This document shows, piece by piece, positions 22,481 through 33,110 of a DNA stretch of 64,000 bases. The position numbers were made by a program, and so were the translations under genes. The notes under the pieces are model-generated. The model was not told the DNA's origin. It did no database searches and was given only the letters and a program-made list of their open reading frames with translations. The stretch spans positions 11,128,501 to 11,192,500 of the forward strand of contig OX327705.1 in NCBI GenBank assembly GCA_946807835.1. The letters are read 5' to 3'. The stretch comes from Ailanthus altissimus (lineage: Eukaryota > Streptophyta > Magnoliopsida > Sapindales > Simaroubaceae). The stretch's first letter is position 1. Each line of letters begins with the position of its first letter.

Positions 22481-22729
22481 AGCAATTTGATTCAAAAAAT
22501 TCTCTTTGATTCTTTTAGAACTCTTTTAACTTATCGGAATAATTTTTGTGGCGTTCTCCTTCGATTTATAAATCTATCATTCCATAATTGATTGTGGCAT
22601 CTTCATTATACCAAGGTTCTTGCTTCAATATAAGCAACAGGTCACGGTTTCATACAAATCTATTTCTAGATGATCTTGGAGTCCTTCTTGATCCACAACT
22701 TTATCAAATTCTTGGCGTGGATCGTATCA
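22481..22729 (+). repeat. Truncated C 3' LTR (last 249 bp)
   Basis: Matches C 5' LTR from the AGCAATTTGATT near 12705 to its end CGTATCA. It keeps the GTGGCGTTC block but has lost its U3 and TATA box. It is joined to RT sequence at a shared AGCAATT. Confidence 0.85.
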
Positions 22730-22795
22730 GCCTTCATTTCAGAAACACATCTTTAAACTCTTAAAGCATTTCCACAACTGCCTCGACAAATCCAG
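22730..22795 (-). pseudogene. Inverted scrap of A-like pol
   Basis: On the minus strand it reads as a diverged version of the A1 stretch around [20 protein letters not shown] (compare 7371-7436). It is the sequence that would follow the scrap at 12017-12094 in an intact gene, but on the opposite strand. Confidence 0.6.
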
Positions 22796-23323
22796 ACCCT
22801 CCAATTTGAGATTGGGACGTGACCCGTTGGGATGTGATTTAGAGACGTTTGGTGACGTTGGGCTTTAAGAAGCAGCTAAGGGGTTTATTTTCATGCTATT
22901 GGGCTTTATTTACTTCTTATGTTACTACTTTTATGTATTTGGACTATTTTGAACTTGTTTAGTTTTGTTTTAAAATTGTTAAGTCATACTGGGCTTATTT
23001 TGGGCCTTTTTAAGTTTATTAGTTAATTAGGGTTTCACCTCATTTTGTAAGCCTATATAAGGCATGTAAAAGTCTTGTAGAGGCAGTTGGCTCATTTTGG
23101 AATTGGATGCACGAAAATAGACTTTTTCTCTCTCAAAATTGTCTTCTCAAGTTTTTCAACTCTTGAAGATAGTTGCTGACTTATCACTCTTTGATCACTA
23201 AGAGTGTGGCGTCAAAACCCTAAATTGATCCTTGTGGCGTCTATATGACTTATCAAGGTATCTATTTAGTTCTATCCTCCATCAACTTCACAATTTAATT
23301 TTGTTATAAATCAAGGCACATCA
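22796..23323 (+). repeat. A3 5' LTR, start missing
   Basis: Begins inside the family A LTR at CAATTTGAGATTGGG and contains a small duplication (GGGACGTGA...GGGATGTGA). TATATAAGG and the ACTTATCA / GTGGCGTC block are present. It ends GGCACATCA, followed by TC and the primer site. Confidence 0.88.
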
Positions 23324-23325
23324 TC

Positions 23326-23338
23326 TGGTATCAGAGCA
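23326..23338 (+). other. A3 primer binding site
   Basis: TGGTATCAGAGCA, two bases after the LTR, as in A1. Confidence 0.85.
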
Positions 23339-23697
23339 TAGGATTTCAGTGTGCAAACTGAAGTTTTAGCTATTGAAGGTGTCTTGCTATTTTTTGTGTT
23401 ATATAATTTCGTGGGGTTATTATCAGTTTGGGTCTCTAATATTTGAGGTTAGTAGTTGAATTGCAACTCTGAAGCATTAAAATTAATTCTTAGTAGTTTG
23501 TGAACTGGAGATGGGTTGGCTGAATTAAATTGTTCTTGAACCTGGAAATTTTGTGAACCTGGAAATTTTGAATTTGAGTAAATTGTTGCTATCTGATTTT
23601 ATTTACTGAATTAGTGAAAATTTCAGTTTGAGAAGAGTGTTTTAGCTACTGGTTGTGTTGTTCAATTGTTCATACTTGTTTGGGGTTTTTGTTAATA
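23339..23697 (+). other. A3 untranslated leader
   Basis: About 360 bases nearly identical to the leader of A1. I see nothing else in it. Confidence 0.6.
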
Positions 23698-24817
23698 ATG
23701 GCTGACGATGATGCAAGTAGAATACCAAAGGGACTGAGTTTAGAACAAGCTCAACTCGTGGGCTTACAACGAGCTCATGATGAATTTCGAGGTGAGATTA
23801 CTGAAATTCGTGGACAACTCGCTGCAATTATAGAAATGATGCAAAGAAATACTTTGCAACCCCAACAAAGGCGGGTAGGGCATAGGGTACCTCGAAATGA
23901 CCTAGGGGATGCTGGAGATGAGCCAAATAGGGATGATGAGGCTGAAGATAGGGGGATAAGGAGGCAGCAAAATGACCCTACTAGTGGTATCAAACTTAAT
24001 ATACCACCATTTAGAGGTACTAGTTCTCCTGAGGAGTATCTTGAATGGGTTCAGAAGGTAGAAAGGGTGTTTGATTGGCATGAGTATCCTGAGGCAAAGA
24101 AGTGTAAGGTAGCAGCACTTGAGTTTACCGATTACGCACTTTTGTGGTGGGAAAACTTAAAAGCTCAGCGAAGAAGGGATGACGAAGAAGAAGTTACAAG
24201 CTGGCCACTTATGAAAAGATTAATGAAGAAGAGATTTGTTCCGGATTACTATAAACAAGAATTATACATCAAACTCCTGACTTTGCGGCAAGATTCCTTG
24301 AGTGTGGAGGAGTATGTGAAAGAATTTGAGCTGTTGCTGATTCGCTGTGATTTGAATGAACCTCAAGAGCAAACAATAGCTAGATTCCTTGATGTATTGA
24401 AGAGGGACATAACTAATGTTGTTGAGTTACAGCCATTCATATTTCTTGAGGATGTCATAAAGCTTGCAACTAAAGTAGAAAGACAGCAGAAAAGAGGGGG
24501 TATCCATATGAGGTCAACTACAACAACTAATACAAAGGCTGTTTCTTCACCTTCGCAAACATGGAACACACCTAAACGTGATGAGAAAGTGGAGTTCAGT
24601 AAAGGAAGTGCTAGTTCAGGTTAATTGAAAGGAAAGGAGAAGATATTTGAACCTCAATTTTTCAGGAGATCGCGAGACATCAAGTGTTTCAAGTGCTTGG
24701 GAAATGGGCATATTACTTCTGAATGTCCGAATAAGAGGGTGATGGTTTTACAAGGGAAGTATGGAGAGCTTGTAAGTGAAGATGAAGCTGAGATGGAAGA
24801 GGAATCTAAAGTCGAAG
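23698..24817 (+). pseudogene. A3 gag, broken by a stop and by element B
   Basis: MADDDASR start, gag core and the linker to the knuckle are open to a TAA at 24622-24624 (A1 has TCA, Ser). After the stop the same frame carries the intact knuckle CFKCLGNGHITSEC, then B interrupts it at 24818. The gene continues at 31482. In this copy the residue before His in the knuckle is Gly, whereas A1 has Glu (GNEH). Confidence 0.9.
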
Positions 24818-25621
24818 TGATGCAAACGACATTGCACAGCCTATACGCATACAAGACAAAGTATTCGCACGTGGGCTTGGAAGGGCTCAAGTCCATCAAT
24901 CACATGATACATTAAGTTTGCCAAATGGGCCAATCACAAGACTTAGAGCCAAGCAATTTAAAGAAGCATTAAATGGGCTGATTCAACAAGTTTGTGGGAG
25001 GGAAAACACATGGAGGCCTAGCATAAGCCCAAATACATTTCAAATCAATCCAAATCAGATTCAAGGAAACCTAATCACTTTGATTAAGGCAGAATTTCTG
25101 GAAAGTTGAATATTCAAGGAAACATAATTCCTTTGATTTAGGCATGTTTTCTGGAAATTTGAATATTCAAGGAAACATAATTCCTTTGATTTAGGCATGT
25201 TTTCTGGAAAATTTGATTAAGTTTGAATTTTGTTGTTATATTAGTTGTAAGTTTGAAATTTGTATTTGAAAGTTGTAACTTAACATCTCTTATGGTCTCT
25301 ATAAATACCATGGAGATTGAGAGTGGGAGGACAGATTTCAGACAATAATATTTGAGAGTTTTTGTGTTCTTCTTTCATTCTTGAAAGGACTTGAACTTAT
25401 CAAGCTTGTTCTTGTGGCGTTCAAACAACCGGACTTATCACCTAGATTCTTGAAGTGTTCTTGGGGTTTCTTGGTGTGGCGTCCTATATCCATCCATAGT
25501 CTTGGTTCTTGGTTTGCTAACTCAAGGGTTAAGACTCGTCAAACCTGCGTCTTGAAGATCTCGGGTTCAATTCCATATTGTGGTGCTGGGTTTTGTCACA
25601 TTGTTGACAAGGTTCATATCA
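24818..25621 (+). repeat. B 5' LTR (804 bp)
   Basis: Starts TGATGCAAAC and ends TTCATATCA. Its start encodes the tail seen at the end of B Pol ([13 protein letters not shown]). It holds a 53-bp triplicated segment (25061-25216), a CTCTATAAATACC box near 25299, and repeated ACTTATCA and TGTGGCGT motifs (about 25395-25485). Confidence 0.93.
25061..25216 (+). repeat. Three tandem copies of a 53-bp unit in the B LTR
   Basis: Copies start at 25061, 25114 and 25167, each beginning TCAAGGAAAC and ending near TTTCTGGAAA. The second and third are nearly identical and the first is diverged. The Pol tail frame ends inside the first copy. The same array is in the 3' LTR and, less regularly, in the solo LTR at 44042-44854. 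Confidence 0.88.
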
Positions 25622-25623
25622 TT

Positions 25624-25635
25624 TGGTATCAGAGC
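25624..25635 (+). other. B primer binding site
   Basis: TGGTATCAGAGC, two bases after the LTR end; initiator-Met tRNA type. Confidence 0.88.
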
Positions 25636-26159
25636 TTTGGTTTCAAGGCAAGTTTGAATTATCCTTTTATTTTATTTCATTGTTCCATTTATCTTTATAT
25701 AAATTTGTATTTTATTTTATATCTGGTTTCTGATTTAGAAAAAAAAAAGAAGAAAAAAAAAGAAAAGAAAAAAAAGATAAAAAAAAAAAAAGAGAAACAA
25801 AAGAAAAGGCCAGAAATTTGTTGCAAATTCTAAATTTTGAATTTCATCAGTTTGTCTACAACTTTGAACCAAATTTCCCACGTATGTCACTAGCATCATT
25901 TTCTTTAGGATGTACTCTTGAATCGCGTGACTTGTCTCGGTTGATTCTCATATTGAATTGCCACTTGAATCTTGATTATTTTTGAGTCTGATTAAGGGTT
26001 AAAAGAAGACACGTGAGTGGAAAAAGGCAAAGAGAGGTGAGAACATAAGAGGGTAAAAGCCGTTTGAGTGCTAAACAAGAGAGTAAGTAAATTTTCTTAA
26101 GTGAAACACGTGAGGGAGTGCTTGTGAGGCCTTAACTGTATTTTTTGCAGATTCTAAAC
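25636..26159 (+). other. B untranslated leader with A-rich tract and splice-like signals
   Basis: Contains an A/G-only tract at about 25739-25795, then GACACGTGAGTGG near 26008-26020 (donor-like GTGAGT), AAACACGTGAGG near 26103, and CTTAAC followed by a T-run and GCAG ending at 26150, nine bases before the gag ATG. No coding content. Confidence 0.55.
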
Positions 26160-29100
26160 ATGTTACACAATCAAGAAAACTCAAATGAAGAGGTACAACA
26201 ACCAACCAATCCTAACCTACAGTTGCAGGCGTTATTGGGTGAAATGAGGCGGATGATGAGAACCGAATTAGAGCAAATTCACGAAAGAATGGACCGGCTG
26301 GAAAATTTAGGGCAGCATCAAAACTCGCCCATTGGGCAACCACCTAGGCGAGTGCAACCAGGAGTACAAAGGGGAGATGTTGGAGATGAAGAGGAGTTGG
26401 ATGAGCTGGATGAACCACCAATGAACCAAGGTAGATTTAGGCGTGGATTTGGAGATATAGGTGCTAGGAGGGGAATACCTAGGCGAGATGATGACTTGGG
26501 AAGCATTAAGGTGAAGATTCCACCTTTTCAAGGTAAAAATAATCCTGAGGCATATCTAGAATGGGAGATGAAGATAGAGATGATCTTCGATTGTCACAAC
26601 TATTCCGAGGCCAAAAAGGTAAAATTGGCTGCAATTGAATTCACTAACTATGCTATTGTTTGGTGGGATCAATTGTTGAAGGAAAAGAGGAGAAATCACG
26701 AACGACCTGTTGAGACGTGGAACGAGATGAAGGCCATCATGAGGAGACGCTTCATTCCTAGCTACTACCATCGGGAGTTGTATAACAAGTTGCAACGTCT
26801 AACTCAAGGATCCAAGAGCGTTGATGAATACTATAAAGAAATGGAGGTTGCTATGATCCAAGAAAATGTAGAGGAGGACAGAGAAGCCACTATGGCTAGG
26901 TTCTTGCATGGCTTAAACCGAGAGATAGCGGACATGGTGGAGATGCAACATTATGTCGAGTTGACAGATATGGTGCACCAAGCTATCAAAGTTGAGCAAC
27001 AATTGAGGCGAAGGAACATAGTTCGAAGGGGATCAAGCATGGCTGCCACAAACTCATGGCGACCAGCCCCTAAAAGAGATGAATTTTTATTAACTAAGCC
27101 TAAGTCTGAGCCATCTAAAGATGCCAAACAAGCTACGACGTTGAAACAAGAGAAAACTAAATCCACAACTTCAAGAAATCGTGACATTAAGTGCTTCAAA
27201 TGCCAAGGTAGGGGACATATAGCTAGCCAATGTCCAAACAAAAGGGTAATGGTGATCAACACTCAAGGGGAGATCAAGTCGGAAGATGAGCAACATGATG
27301 AAGTGGATAATATGCTACCTCTTGAAATTGACTATGAAGGACAATATGCAGTAGAAGGAGAATCATTGGTGGCAAAACGAGCTCTTAGCGCACAAGTTAA
27401 GGAAGAAGAAAATAATCAGCGAGAAAACTTGTTCCATACTAGATGTTTCGTGAACAACAAAGTTTTCAGCGTTATAGTTGATGGTGGGAGTTGCACCAAT
27501 GTTGCCAGCATCGAATTAGTAGAAAAATTGGCATTACCTACCTTGAAACATCCACGACCATACCGACTTCAGTGGCTGAATAATTGTGGAGAAGTCAAGG
27601 TAACCAAACAAGTGATGATGGCATTTTCCATTGGCAAATATGATGATGAGGTGCTTTGTGATGTGGTACCTATGCATGCATGTCACATCTTATTGGGATG
27701 ACCATGGCAGTTCGATAGAAGAGTCACGCATGACGGTTACACCAACAGGTACTCTTTTATCATCAAGAAGCAGCCTATAACACTTGTACCATTAACACCA
27801 AAACAAATTCTTGAAGACCAACTGAAGATGCAAAAAGTGAGTGAAAAGAGAAAAGAAAATGAGAGAGAAGCCATAGCTACGAGAAAAGAAAATGAAAGGA
27901 GAGAAAAAGAGAAAGGTAAAGTCATGAAACATGGTGAAAATGAAAATGAGAGAGTTGCAGCCCGAGAGGAAAGATATAACTATATTGCAAAAAAGTGTGA
28001 AATCAAGAGAGCTTTAATTTCACAACAGCCCCTTATAGTACTTATGTACAGGGAGGCCCTTTTGTGTACTAACGATCTTGCTGGATCTTTGCCAAGCAAT
28101 ATTATTTCTCTTTTGCAGAAATTCGATGATGTCTTTCTTGAGGAGGTACCTTCAGGCTTACCTCAAATTCGAGGAATTGAACATCAAATTGATTTCATAC
28201 CTGGTGCAACAATTCCAAACAGGCCTGCTTATAGAAGTAACCCTGAGGAGACGAAAGAACTTCAACAGCAAGTTAACGAGCTAATGGAAAAAGGATATGT
28301 TAGAGAGAGCATGAGTCCTTGTGCAGTTCCGGTCCTACTAGTGCCTAAGAAGGATGGGACATGGAGAATGTGTGTTGATTGTCGAGCCATCAACAACATT
28401 ACGGTAAAGTATCACCATCCTATTCCTCGATTAGATGATATGTTAGATGAACTACATGGATCTTGTGTGTTTTCTAAGATTGATCTCAAGAGTAGATACC
28501 ATCAGATTAGGATGAAAGAAGGTGATGAATGGAAAACTGCATTTAAAACAAAATATGGTTTGTATGAATGGTTAGTTATGCCTTTTGGATTAACTAATGC
28601 ACCTAGTACTTTCATGAGACTTATGAACCATGTTTTGCGTGCTTTTATTAGAAAATTTGTAGTTGTGTACTTTGATGATATCCTGATATATAGTAAAATC
28701 CTAGATGCTCATGTTGACCACTTAAAGCTTGTTTTAGAGGTTTTAAGGAAAGAAAGGTTGTTTGCTAACCTTAAGAAATGCACTTTTTGCATGGACAAAC
28801 TTGTGTTTCTTGGTTTTGTTGTAAGTTCTAAAGGAATTGAGGTTGACGACGAAAAGGTGAAGGCAATTCATGATTGGCCAACGCCTACTTCAGTGACACA
28901 AGTTAGAAGCATATTGGGCTAACTAGCTAATGCACCCTTAACTGAAGTCATCAAGAAGAATGTTTCGTTTAAGTGGGGAGATGAGCAAGAAAAAGCATTC
29001 AAGCTAATCAAAGAGAAATTAACTAATGCACCTTTACTTGTTTTGCCTAACTTCACTAAAACGTTCGAAATTGAGTGTGATGCTTCAGGTATAGGTATCG

Positions 29101-30995
29101 GAGAAGTGTTAATGCAAGAGGGAAGACCGGTTGCATACTTTAGTGAGAAATTGAATGGTGCAGTCCTAAAATATTCCACTTATGACAAAGAATTGTATGC
29201 ATTATTTCGAACTTTGGAGACCTGGCAGCACTATCTATGGTCGAAAGAGTTTGTTATTCATACAGATCATGAATCTTTGAAGCATTTAAAAGGACAGCAT
29301 AAGCTGAATAGACGCCATGCAAGTTGGGTGGAGTTCATTGAAACATTCCCCTATGTGATCAAACATAAACAAGGTAAGGAAAATGTAGTTGCTGATGCAC
29401 TATCACGCAGGTACGCTTTGCTTTCAACCCTTGATGCTAAATTGCTTGGATTTGATTACATTAAGGAGTTATATGCAAACGATTCTGATTTTGGTGACTT
29501 GTTTAAAATTTGCACTAAAAGGGCAAGTGGAAAGTTTTATCTACATGATAATTTTCTGTTTCGAGAAAATAAATTGTATGTTCCACATTCATCCTTGCGT
29601 GAATTACTTGTTCGGGAAGCACATGGTGGTGGTTTGATGGGTCACTTTGGGGTAGCAAAGACTTTAGGTGTATTGCATGAGCATTTCTTTTGGCCACACA
29701 TGAAACGTGATGTAGAAAGGATTTGTGCGAGATGCATCACTTGCAGGCAAGCTAAGTCTAGGCATCAACCACATGGGTTGTACACACCCCTCCCTATTCC
29801 TAATGCACCTTGGGTCGATATCTCTATGGATTTTGTTTTGGGCTTACCTAAGACTAAGAAGGAGAGAGACTCAATTTTTGTAGTTGTTGATAGGTTCTCT
29901 AAAATGGCACATTTTATTGCATGCCATAAAACTGATGATACATCACATATAGCCGATTTATTTTTCAAGGAGATTGTTAGGTTGCATGGCATGCCTAGGA
30001 CTATTGTTTCTGATCGAGACTCGCGATTCTTGAGCTATTTCTGGAAGACTTTGTGGGAAAAGTTGGGAACAAAATTGTTGTTCTCTACTATATGTCACCC
30101 GCAAACTGATGGTCAAACTGAAGTAGTGAATAGAACTTTATCTACTTTGTTGCGTGCTATCATACAAAAAAATTTGAAAACATGGGAAGATTGTTTGCCG
30201 CATGTTGAATTTGCTTATAATCGTTGTGTTCATTCCGCAACTAAGTTTTCACCATTTGAGATTGTCTATGGGTTTAATCCGTTGACTCCTTTAGATTTAA
30301 CTCCTTTACCTTTCAGCGAACGTGTTAACTTAGATGGAAAAAAGAAAGCAGATTTTATTAAGCAGATTCATGAGAAAGCAAAGCAAAACATAGAATGGCG
30401 GACGGAGCAATATGCCAAACAGGCTAATAAGGGACGTAAGAAGGTTGTCTTTGAACCAGGAGATTGGGTTTGGTTGCATATGAGGAAGGACCGTTTTCCT
30501 GAGCGAAGACATTCTAAACTCCTTCCTAGGGGTGATGGACCGTTTCGCGTATTGGAACGCATAAATGACAATGCTTACAAAATTGAATTACCTGGTGAGT
30601 ATGGTGTTAGTGCTAGCTTTAATGTTTCTGACTTATCTCCTTTCGATATAGGCGATGATGCAAACGACGATTTGAGGACAAATCTTCTTCAAGAGGGGGA
30701 GAATGATGCAAACGACATTGCACAGCCTATACGCATACAAGACAAAGTATTCGCACGTGGGCTTGGAAGGGCTCAAGTCCATCAATCACATGATACATTA
30801 AGTTTGCCAAATGGGCCAATCACAAGACTTAGAGCCAAGCAATTTAAAGAAGCATTAAATGGGCTGATTCAACAAGTTTGTGGGAGGGCAAACACATGGA
30901 GGCCTAGCATAAGCCCAAATACATTTCAAATCAATCCAAATCAGATTCAAGGAAACCTAATCACTTTGATTAAGGCAGAATTTCTGGAAAGTTGA
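26160..30995 (+). pseudogene. B gag-pol, one stop and one internal deletion from intact
   Basis: Starts MLHNQENSNEE. Gag core (SIKVKIPPFQGKNNPEAYLEW), knuckle CFKCQGRGHIASQC, protease ([13 protein letters not shown]), then TGA at 27699-27701 where A1 has an arginine codon (LLG-stop-PWQF, probably CGA to TGA). A Lys/Glu-rich spacer (27828-28010) follows, then RT ([10 protein letters not shown]), a deletion near 28918 that removes the segment corresponding to LASFYRRF and leaves a TAA, RNase H ([14 protein letters not shown]), integrase with zinc finger and D, D, E ([15 protein letters not shown]), GPF domain, and a tail with [10 protein letters not shown]. The last roughly 97 codons lie in the 3' LTR. 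Confidence 0.93.
30691..30703 (+). other. B polypurine tract
   Basis: AAGAGGGGGAGAA abuts the 3' LTR; it is also coding (QEGEN). Confidence 0.85.
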
Positions 30996-31476
30996 ATTTT
31001 CAAGGAAACATAATTCCTTTGATTTAGGCATGTTTTCTGGAAATTTGAATATTCAAGGAAACATAATTCCTTTGATTTAGGCATGTTTTCTGGAAAATTT
31101 GATTAAGTTTGAATTTTGTTGTTATATTAGTTGTAAGTTTGAAATTTGTATTTGAAAGTTGTAACTTGACATCTCTTATGGTCTCTATAAATACCATGGA
31201 GATTGAGAGTGGGAGGACAGATTTCAGACAATAATATTTGAGAGTTTTTGTGTTCTTCTTTCATTCTTGTGGCGTTCAAACAACCGGACTTATCACCTAG
31301 ATTCTTGAAGTGTTCTTGGGGTTTCTTGGTGTGGCGTCCTATATCCATCCATAGTCTTGGTTCTTGGTTTGCTAACTCAAGGGTTAAGACTCGTCAAACC
31401 TGCGTCTTGAAGATCTCGGGTTCAATTCCATATTGTGGTGCTGGGTTTTGTCACATTGTTGACAAGGTTCATATCA
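30704..31476 (+). repeat. B 3' LTR (773 bp)
   Basis: Same as the 5' LTR except for three substitutions seen and loss of about 31 bases after CATTCTTG, which removes one ACTTATCA / TTGTG repeat. The deletion lies between two TTCTTG repeats, as slippage would produce. Confidence 0.93.
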
Positions 31477-31481
31477 CGAAG

Positions 31482-33081
31482 TGACTGAACAAGAAGAGAA
31501 TCTTGAGCCAATGGAGGGAAATTTATTAGTTATTCAAAGGATTTTGAGTGCTGAAGTTGATATTGGTTTGGAACAGCGTGAAAACATCTTTCATACAAGA
31601 TGTCAAATCCGAGATAAGGTGTGTGCCATGATCATTGATAATGGTAGTTGCACCAATGTTGCATCCATTACTTTAGTGGAGAAACTGGGATTAACTACTG
31701 TTCCACATCCAAAACCATACAAATTACATTGGCTTAATGACAAGGGAGAGATTCAGGTTACAAGACAGGTTCGGGTGCCATTCTCCATTAAAACATTTCA
31801 TGATGAGGTTTTATGTGATGTGGTTCCGATGACAGCTAGTCATGTGTTATTAGGACGCCCATGGCAATTTGATAATGATGTGACTTATAATGGGCGAAGG
31901 AACACTTATTCATTTGTGCTGAATAGGAAGAAAGTGAATTTGATGCCATTGAGTTCTCAACAAGTTAGAGAAGATCAGTTGCGGAATCAAAGGAAGATGA
32001 TGGAATCTGGTAAAGGGTTAATGTTAGCCAAAAGGGGAGATGTTGAGCAAGCACTAGCTTCTGTGGGGGTTGTTTTCATGACTTGGGCAAAGCCTTTATT
32101 GCAAGTGCAGGGTTTAGATTTGCCAAGGCAGGTTGTGGAGTTGCTTGAAGAGTTCCAAAATGTATTTCCAGAAGAGCTACCATTGGGATTACCACCTATT
32201 TGAGGGATAGAGCATCAAATTGATTTGGTGCCTGGAGCTTCACTTCCAAATAGACTAGCATATAGATGTAATCCGGAGGAAGCAAAGGAGATCAAAAGGC
32301 AAGTTGGTGAGCTCTTAGAGAGGGGCTATGTGCGTGAGTCACTTAGTCATTGTTCAGTGCCTACTTTGCTTGTTCCAAAGAAGGATGGTACCATGAGAAT
32401 GTGTGTGGATAGTCGGGCTATCAACATGATAATGGTTAAGTATCGATTCCCTATTCCTAGACTTGATGAATTGCATGGTGCTGTTTATTTTTCTAAAGTT
32501 GATTTAATGAGTGGATATCACCAAATTAGGATGAAAGAAGGTGATGAATGGAAAGCAGCCTTTAAAACTAAGCATGGATTGTATGAGTGGATGGTGATGC
32601 CGTTTGGGCTTTCTAATGCACCTAGTACATTTATGAGACTTATGAACCATGTTTTGAGGAAGTTTATTGGGCTGTTTGTTGTAGTCTATTTTGATGATAT
32701 CTTGATCTATAGTAAAACTTTAGATGATCATGTGAAGCATCTTATGGCTGTATTTGAGACCTTGCATGATGCTAAGTTGTATGGAAACATCAAGAAGTGC
32801 TATTTCTGCCAAGATAGTGTTATCTTTTTGGGGTATGTTGTTTCTGGTAGCGGAATTAAGGTAGATGAGGAGAAGGTTAAGGCAATTCGTGATTGGCCTA
32901 AACCTACTAGTGTTGCGGATGTGAGAAGTTTTCATGGTTTAGCCTCTTTCTATAGGCGATTTATTAAAGACTTTAGTTCTATTGTTGCGCCTATGACAGA
33001 GTGTTTGAAAAAGGAAATGAGTTTAGGTGGAATGAGAATGCACAGAAGTCATTTGAACTGATAAACGAACAATTATGTTCC
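31482..33081 (+). pseudogene. A3 protease and RT, broken; RNase H onward deleted
   Basis: Resumes the A frame after B: acidic linker, protease ([12 protein letters not shown]), a TGA at 32201-32203 in place of CGA in [11 protein letters not shown] with [10 protein letters not shown] (four codons lost in the stretch [11 protein letters not shown]), then a frame change near 33014 and an abrupt end after GAACAATTATGTTCC at the start of RNase H. Integrase is absent. Confidence 0.9.
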
Positions 33082-33110
33082 CTCATTGCTCGTTAGTGCT
33101 TTTCAATAAG
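33082..33110 (+). other. Unmatched 29-base filler at A3 deletion junction
   Basis: Between the broken RNase H and the 3' LTR lies a short stretch (CTCATTGCTCG...CAATAAG) that matches neither side of family A by eye. It looks like filler DNA from end joining. Confidence 0.5.

Larger units (their letters stand above)
12095..22729 (+). mobile_element. Family C Ty3/gypsy element, decayed, carrying A' and D insertions
   Basis: A 5' LTR, primer site, gag, protease and the start of RT can be read, after removing an A' solo LTR (13562-14397) and a whole D element (15746-21836). It ends in a truncated copy of the same LTR (22481-22729). Flanks GCCTG and GCCTT match at 4 of 5 bases, as an old TSD would. 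The part of pol from RT to integrase is missing. Confidence 0.8.
24818..31476 (+). mobile_element. Family B Ty3/gypsy element, nearly complete (6659 bp), TSD CGAAG
   Basis: LTRs 24818-25621 and 30704-31476, TSDs CGAAG at 24813-24817 and 31477-31481, primer site, classical purine tract AAGAGGGGGAGAA, and one gag-pol interrupted only by one stop and one internal deletion. The LTRs differ by three substitutions that I can see plus a deletion of about 31 bp in the 3' one. Inserted in A3 gag; the youngest B copy here. Confidence 0.95.

Noticed and set aside
25739..25800. A/G-only tract as a microsatellite or the poly-A tail of a LINE/SINE
   Set aside because: It lies in the leader of a well-bounded B element, with LTR and primer site just upstream and gag downstream. 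There are no separate TSDs.
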